A stretch of 64,000 nucleotides of DNA from Rhabditoides inermis (taxonomy: Eukaryota; Nematoda; Chromadorea; Rhabditida; Rhabditidae), in contig CAWZYM010000185.1 in the NCBI GenBank assembly GCA_963966185.1, positions 368,501 through 432,500 of the forward strand, read 5' to 3'. The translations under genes and the position numbers were made by a program. This document shows, in pieces, positions 59,742-64,000 of this stretch. Every line of letters begins with the position of its first letter. Positions within the stretch are counted from its first letter, which is position 1. Under the pieces are notes generated by a model. That model saw only the letters and a list, made by a program, of their open reading frames with translations, made no database searches and was not told the DNA's origin.

Positions 59742-59836
59742 CTACTGGGATCTGCCGACTTCCTGCCAACACTCGTGTGGTACTCACAGCTGCACCAAGC
59801 CGTAGCCTACAAGACACAGACAGAACACTACAGGCG

Positions 59837-59847
<11 letters not shown>

Positions 59848-59882
<35 letters not shown>

Positions 59883-59930
59883 TGTCCCACCCTCCCTCAC
59901 CCCCTTCCAGCCACCGTTCCTCTCTCTCTC
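59848..59930. repeat. CT tract in a beta-mannosidase intron
   Basis: CT dinucleotides between the split exon 20 and the exon with YWQLNDVW. The antisense equivalent in copy L1 has expanded to ~400 bp (27293-27693). Confidence 0.85.
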
Positions 59931-60675
59931 CCGTGGGTGAGGGCCGCACCATGTGTGCCATGTACTGGCAACTCAACGATGTCTGGGCGGCGCCCACCTG
60001 GTAGGTATTATGTATTACTATATTTGTAACTAGTATAAAAATGTAGCTTAAACTATAAACACTGGTGGTAAGACACGCAGAGCTGATAGGAAAGAGATAG
60101 TTCAGAAAGTATTCCAATTCCAGGTCTTCCATCGACTACTCTCTTCAGTGGAAGCCTGCTCACTATGAGGCCAGGAGATTCCTAGCCGATCAGATGGTCT
60201 CACTAGTAAGTGATAGTTATTGATCTTCCTTTACGCTCATGATTGTCAAATTTATCCGCAATAATATTTAATAATTTAATGCATGAGGGAAACATATTAT
60301 ATTCAACATAATCAACATAATCATAATCAATCTAATCAATAATAATCAATAATCAATCATATAATTTAATATGAGACATATTATGAGATTCATGTCTCTC
60401 TAGTTCATACTATCGTCCTACTAATGAAAAATTGTTATCCTTTTTCCGTATTTTTCCATGACTCCATGATCGGAAAATTATTTAAAAAAAAAAACTTCAA
60501 AAACTATGAATTTATTATCGTAGTGATACGTATGACAAAGAAACGTACACTTTCATTCATTGCCAGTTCTTCTCGGGCGATTCTCTGGCAGCCACGGTCA
60601 TCAACGATCTGCCAACTGGACTGGGCAGAGTGAAGGTCACTGTGGAGACGTATACCTGGGAGAACAGGTGAGCAC

Positions 60676-60715
<40 letters not shown>

Positions 60716-61447
60716 TCTTTCTCCCCCCCCACTCTCTCTCTATCTCCCATATTTTTCCAGATTCATCCCAGTCTTTTCCATGGAAGAGTTCGTGACTGTG
60801 AATGCGAGTTGTGCTGTCGACGTCGATTTAAGCAAGTTCGAGTGAGTCTAGACGAATTGCAATTTCAATGTATGAATGTGTTTCTATGTAACATGAAACG
60901 TACGCGGTAAGTTACAATGCTTACACTTTTAGATCTCGCTACTCCACAGTGGATGAGGATTTCCTCTTTGTGGCTCGTCTTTTCTCGAATGGTCGACAAC
61001 TGGGATACGACAGTGTACTCATTCCTGATCTACTGTTCAGGGTGAGTGATTTATTTTCCATTCTACAAATCCTATGTGTTGTAGCTCAACTTCGATCGGC
61101 TCGCTATTCCGCGTATATCATCAGTGAATAGAGTCGATGGAAAGACGTATGAGGTGAAAGACTGATTCATGGACAATATAATATGTTTCTTTCAGATCAC
61201 AGTTGAATCGGACGACGTCTCTCCCTATACGTGGCTGGAAGTGAAGAGTGAAAAGGTGCGTTTTCAAGATATTTTCATATTATGAAAACAATCATAATCT
61301 TTTTTTCAGCCGGTGCATGGTTGGTTTTCCGACAACGCTTTCACACTGCTTTCGAAGAAAAAGACAGTCACATTCCATTCATGGAAAGAACACGAATACA
61401 GCAAGAAACAGTTCACTGTGTGCAATCTCGCAAATTGTAATGTATGA

Positions 61448-62312
61448 ATTGTAAGTAAATTGTTTGTTACTTATTCGTTGTAACCACCACGTGTGTTGTT
61501 CTTGTTTTATGCAAAGTGGTCCTCTTTATTCTGAACTCTCTATTCAATCTCTATCATCAGACCCCGAATCTCACACTTGATAAGCGTCAGATATCAGCAG
61601 CGGTCATTGCGCGCCATACCCCATACGATTGTTTCGTGAGAAAGTTTTTTTTTTAAATATAAGTGTGTTATGAGTATTTTGCGGTCTCCGAACTTCTCGA
61701 ATGTCTCCTGCGTAGTCATCGCGTAACGGAGCTAGAGTGCGAGAGATCGGAAATGAGAGATCCTCTCCCTCTCCGATCACTCACCACCGTTCACTCCACA
61801 CATTTTCCGACCCACCTGATTTTCTCTAGATTTTTCGAGAAGAGACGACAGCTGCACTTTGTAAACATGTGTTCTTCATAACTCTTAATCTGAAACGTAT
61901 AAAATATCGAATTCGAATTCTCATGTAGGTCGCTTTTTCGGGATACACCTCACTCAAAAACACCTCAACGCATCAACAAGCAATGAAACGAGGAGGGAGA
62001 GGGGGGGGGAGAGAGATGGAGAGAGAGAGGGGGAGAGAGAGGTGGAGAGAGAGAGGAGAGATAGAGGGGGGAAGAGAGGAAGGGAGAGAGAGAGAGCTGT
62101 GGCGAAATGATTGTCGTCACCAGCCTCTCTGCAGGCACTTGCAAAACAGACACGGGGCTTGTTACAATCACCCTATCGCCACCTCCCCCTCATTGCCTCA
62201 GGGCATATCACTCATAACACAAAACAATTACTCACTCCGAGATTTCCGGTGATCCGATTTCAACATCAACACACCTTCGTTCATTGTGCACCTGATTTTC
62301 TGAGTAGTAACG
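61448..62312. other. spacer with a copy of the beta-mannosidase promoter region
   Basis: 61490-61640 repeats the 5' flank of the gene (33735-33880), including TTGATAAGCGTC and CAGCAGCGGTCATTGCGCGC, in the same orientation. No beta-mannosidase exon follows. A GA tract fills 61990-62095. Confidence 0.6.
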
Positions 62313-62320
62313 TATAAAAG
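62313..62320 (+). promoter_or_regulatory. TATA box upstream of the membrane-protein gene
   Basis: TATAAAAG followed by GC-rich sequence, about 470 bases upstream of the ATG at 62786. A second TATAAAAG lies near 62969, close to an alternative in-frame ATG. Confidence 0.4.
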
Positions 62321-62785
62321 CCGGGGTGACCATGACTCATTCGCTCGTACTGCAGTATGGTTATTGTGTCGACGCGATAACTGCGGGAGGAGTTCATAAC
62401 TCATGGAATCTCCCTCACTGACTCACTGATATGTTCTGGGTCTCTCGAGTTTCCGCGTTCTCTCACCTGTCTCTGCCGATCGGCTGTCGGGGGCGGAATG
62501 CCTACGAAAGAGAGAGAGAGAGAGAGGGGAGAGAGAGAGAGAGAGAGAGAGAGGAAGAGAGGGAGAGAGAGAGAGAGGGAGAGGCTGGAGTGATTGTTGT
62601 ACCCGCGTACTGGACTCCCCTCCCATCCTTCTCTCATCTCGTTTGCCTCTGGCGTTATGAGACTCATTAGTTGAATGTGTTGGAATTTCAGTGTGGACCG
62701 CACATATTTTCTGACTTGCTGATATATGTTCTGATTTATTGTTGTTCTTTTAAAAGTCAGTTTCAGTGTTTCAGCACCTTCCACC

Positions 62786-63797
62786 ATGGGCATTCGTCTC
62801 GCGTGGGCCGATAGCGGGCCCAAGTAAGTGAGCTGTGATATTTCACCAACCATTTCGTTCGTTTCATGAAGACAAACTGTACCTAAAAAATTTCATTTGC
62901 GAAGAAAAGACATCCGGCAGTGTGAAAACAACTTCGTTTGTGGACGACTATATGCTTAGGTTATGAAGTATAAAAGTGATAAGTGCACATGGTGTTCAGC
63001 AACCAGCTGGAATGGGCTCCCCCTGTTCGAGTGATCGCACTCGTCACTCTATTCGCAGCCACCCTCGATCTCATGGCAGACTTCCTACTATGTGCCAGGT
63101 AGATTATTCACCTATGTCGTATTTCTTATATTTCTGAATCATATACATTGCTAAACAATACACTTTTCGGAACCATTCATTTGGTCGACACAGAACCTAG
63201 TTCTAATCAATCAAGTTCCGAGGTTTGCAACGCATTCTGTGATATGATATCTCATGTTTCAGGATCAGCGAGTTTCTGGAGAACTTCCAGAGTCAGATCG
63301 CCATCTATGCCGCTTATGGATACTTCTTCTTCACTGGTAGGCTTCTTTCGTATTATTACATACGTTTCTCCATCACAACAAAGAAAACGACGATCCGCCG
63401 AAACCAATTTTTTTGACGTTCTCTTACCTGAAAAGCGTAACCAAATTGTCGCATGAAAATCATAAGCGTCAACATATGTACTACAAAATATATGTATTAT
63501 ACATTTTTCCAGGTGTTTCGGTGATCGTGTACGTGTTCGAGATGATCGACGTGTGCCTCACGCTCAAGTACGAAGAGGTGAGTAGCTATTATTATATTCA
63601 TTTATTATAATTAATAATTTAATAATTTAATAATTATAATTTATTATAATGATTTATTATATTATTTTATTATTATATTATAATATTCATAAAATAGATT
63701 ATTAGGATTCGTAAAGATTCATAATCACATTATAATCTTTTAGGAGAACGTTTTCTACGCCCGTCTCGCCAAGTCTCTCGTGCTGGCTGCTGAAGAG
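62786..63797 (+). CDS. multi-pass membrane protein, 5' part, continues beyond the window
   Basis: Exons at 62786-62823, 63000-63098, 63263-63336, 63513-63577 and 63744-63797 join in frame. They read MGIRLAWADSGP, then NQLEWAPPVRVIALVTLFAA, ISEFLENFQSQIAIYAAYGY, VSVIVYVFEMIDVCLTLKYE and ENVFYARLAKSLVLAAEE. Three hydrophobic helices are visible: VRVIALVTLFAATLDLMADF, IAIYAAYGYFFFTGVSVIVY and the start of another at SLVLAAEE. An alternative start at 62989 (MVFSNQLEW) is in frame with exon 2 and has a TATA element about 20 bases upstream. I do not recognise the family. Splice sites are standard and no defect is seen. Confidence 0.7.
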
Positions 63798-63865
63798 GTG
63801 CAAAATTTCTCTTTTTGTTGATTGTTATTTCTTCTTCAGAAGAGTGTTTATCATTAAGATTGTGG

Positions 63866-63930
63866 TCAGTCTCTTCGAAAATCATTTTCGAAATGAGTTC
63901 GAAGTAGTTTGAGGATGTTCGCGGCGGTAC
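63866..63930 (+). repeat. truncated copy of the TIR element
   Basis: GTGGTCAGTCTCTTCGAAAA followed by degenerate sequence, in the last visible intron. No matching right terminus before the window end. Confidence 0.55.
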
Positions 63931-64000
63931 CGATGAGTAGTTGCAAAGCATTTTGGTGAAACCTTTTCACTCTAGTGCTCTTGAAAACCGGAATAGATTT

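Larger units (their letters stand above)
39866..59746 (-). mobile_element. BEL/Pao LTR retrotransposon with nested and rearranged interior, inserted in an exon
   Basis: The outer boundaries are two 673-bp direct LTRs (39871-40543 and 59069-59741) flanked by CTACT on both sides, a 5-bp target duplication. The element reads on the minus strand. The 5' LTR is the right-hand one, the primer-binding site TGGTGCATCGG follows it, and a polypurine tract AGGGGGGAG precedes the left LTR. The LTRs begin TGTCGTGG and end CCGCTTA. The two LTRs look identical by eye, suggesting recent insertion. The interior (18.5 kb) is far longer than a normal BEL/Pao element because it holds two gag-pol blocks in opposite orientation, a duplicated tail, an LTR fragment and a foreign palindrome. 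The insertion splits coding exon 20 of the beta-mannosidase gene. Confidence 0.92.
33919..61447 (+). pseudogene. beta-mannosidase (GH2 family), split by an LTR retrotransposon
   Basis: The start ATG is at 33919, with signal peptide MILLFLLVSSTFA, and the stop TGA is at 61445-61447. Good exons lie near 33919-34018, 34073-34150, 34272-34341, 34389-34505, 34633-34718, 34773-34849, 35213-35300, 35440-35546, 35653-35774, 36694-36820, 36921-37010, 37421-37510, 37757-37830, 37937-38036, 38160-38286, 38371-38448, 38650-38720, 38858-39009, then 39825-39870 joined to 59747-59841, and 59930-60001, 60124-60207, 60567-60667, 60761-60841, 60933-61040, 61195-61255, 61309-61447. Signatures are [68 protein letters not shown] and GRTMCAMYWQLNDVWAAPTW. 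The enzyme family cleaves terminal beta-mannose in lysosomes. All other exons look intact, so loss of function should come only from the insertion in exon 20. Confidence 0.88.

Overview
The window is from a nematode genome. The evidence is short introns with TTTCAG acceptors, a nematode-type Srg/Srv chemoreceptor, a cytoplasmic intermediate filament of the IFB type, an otopetrin and a C-type lectin. I cannot name the genus. Introns and spacers are full of (GA)n/(CT)n tracts and of a short motif, TGAAACGTA, which recurs dozens of times on both strands.

Layout. 0.76-2.2 kb (+): six exons of a 7TM chemoreceptor. 2.5 kb (-): a lone terminal exon of an unrecognised gene. 4.1-10.1 kb (-): a complete 21-exon otopetrin proton-channel gene. 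10.1-14.8 kb: no intact gene, but a foldback repeat with ~107-bp arms, a terminal-inverted-repeat element and a dead non-LTR retrotransposon. 14.9-15.3 kb (-): a two-exon gene for a 57-residue secreted peptide with its own TATA box. 15.6-18.0 kb (-): a secreted protein with two C-type lectin domains that carries frame defects. 18.8-24.6 kb (-): a complete 19-exon intermediate filament gene (ifb-1 type).

26.1-61.4 kb is a beta-mannosidase (GH2) neighbourhood. Two broken minus-strand copies (26.1-30.6 and 30.7-33.1 kb) face one nearly complete plus-strand copy that starts at 33919 and ends at 61447. The second broken copy holds a 575-bp MITE with a TTA target duplication. The plus-strand gene is split in a coding exon by a 19.9-kb BEL/Pao LTR retrotransposon (39871-59741). 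That element has 673-bp terminal LTRs, a polypurine tract, a primer-binding site and a 5-bp CTACT target duplication. Inside it are a 4.5-5 kb gag-pol inverted repeat, a duplicated integrase/tail block, an extra spliced zinc-knuckle ORF downstream of integrase, a third LTR fragment, and a 3.6-kb palindrome of a related element joined LTR-to-LTR.

62.8-63.8 kb (+): the 5' part of a multi-pass membrane protein that runs off the window.

The host genes do not form an operon or a shared pathway. They are ordinary single-copy metazoan or nematode genes, plus a locally duplicated glycosidase family that has become a nesting site for mobile DNA.
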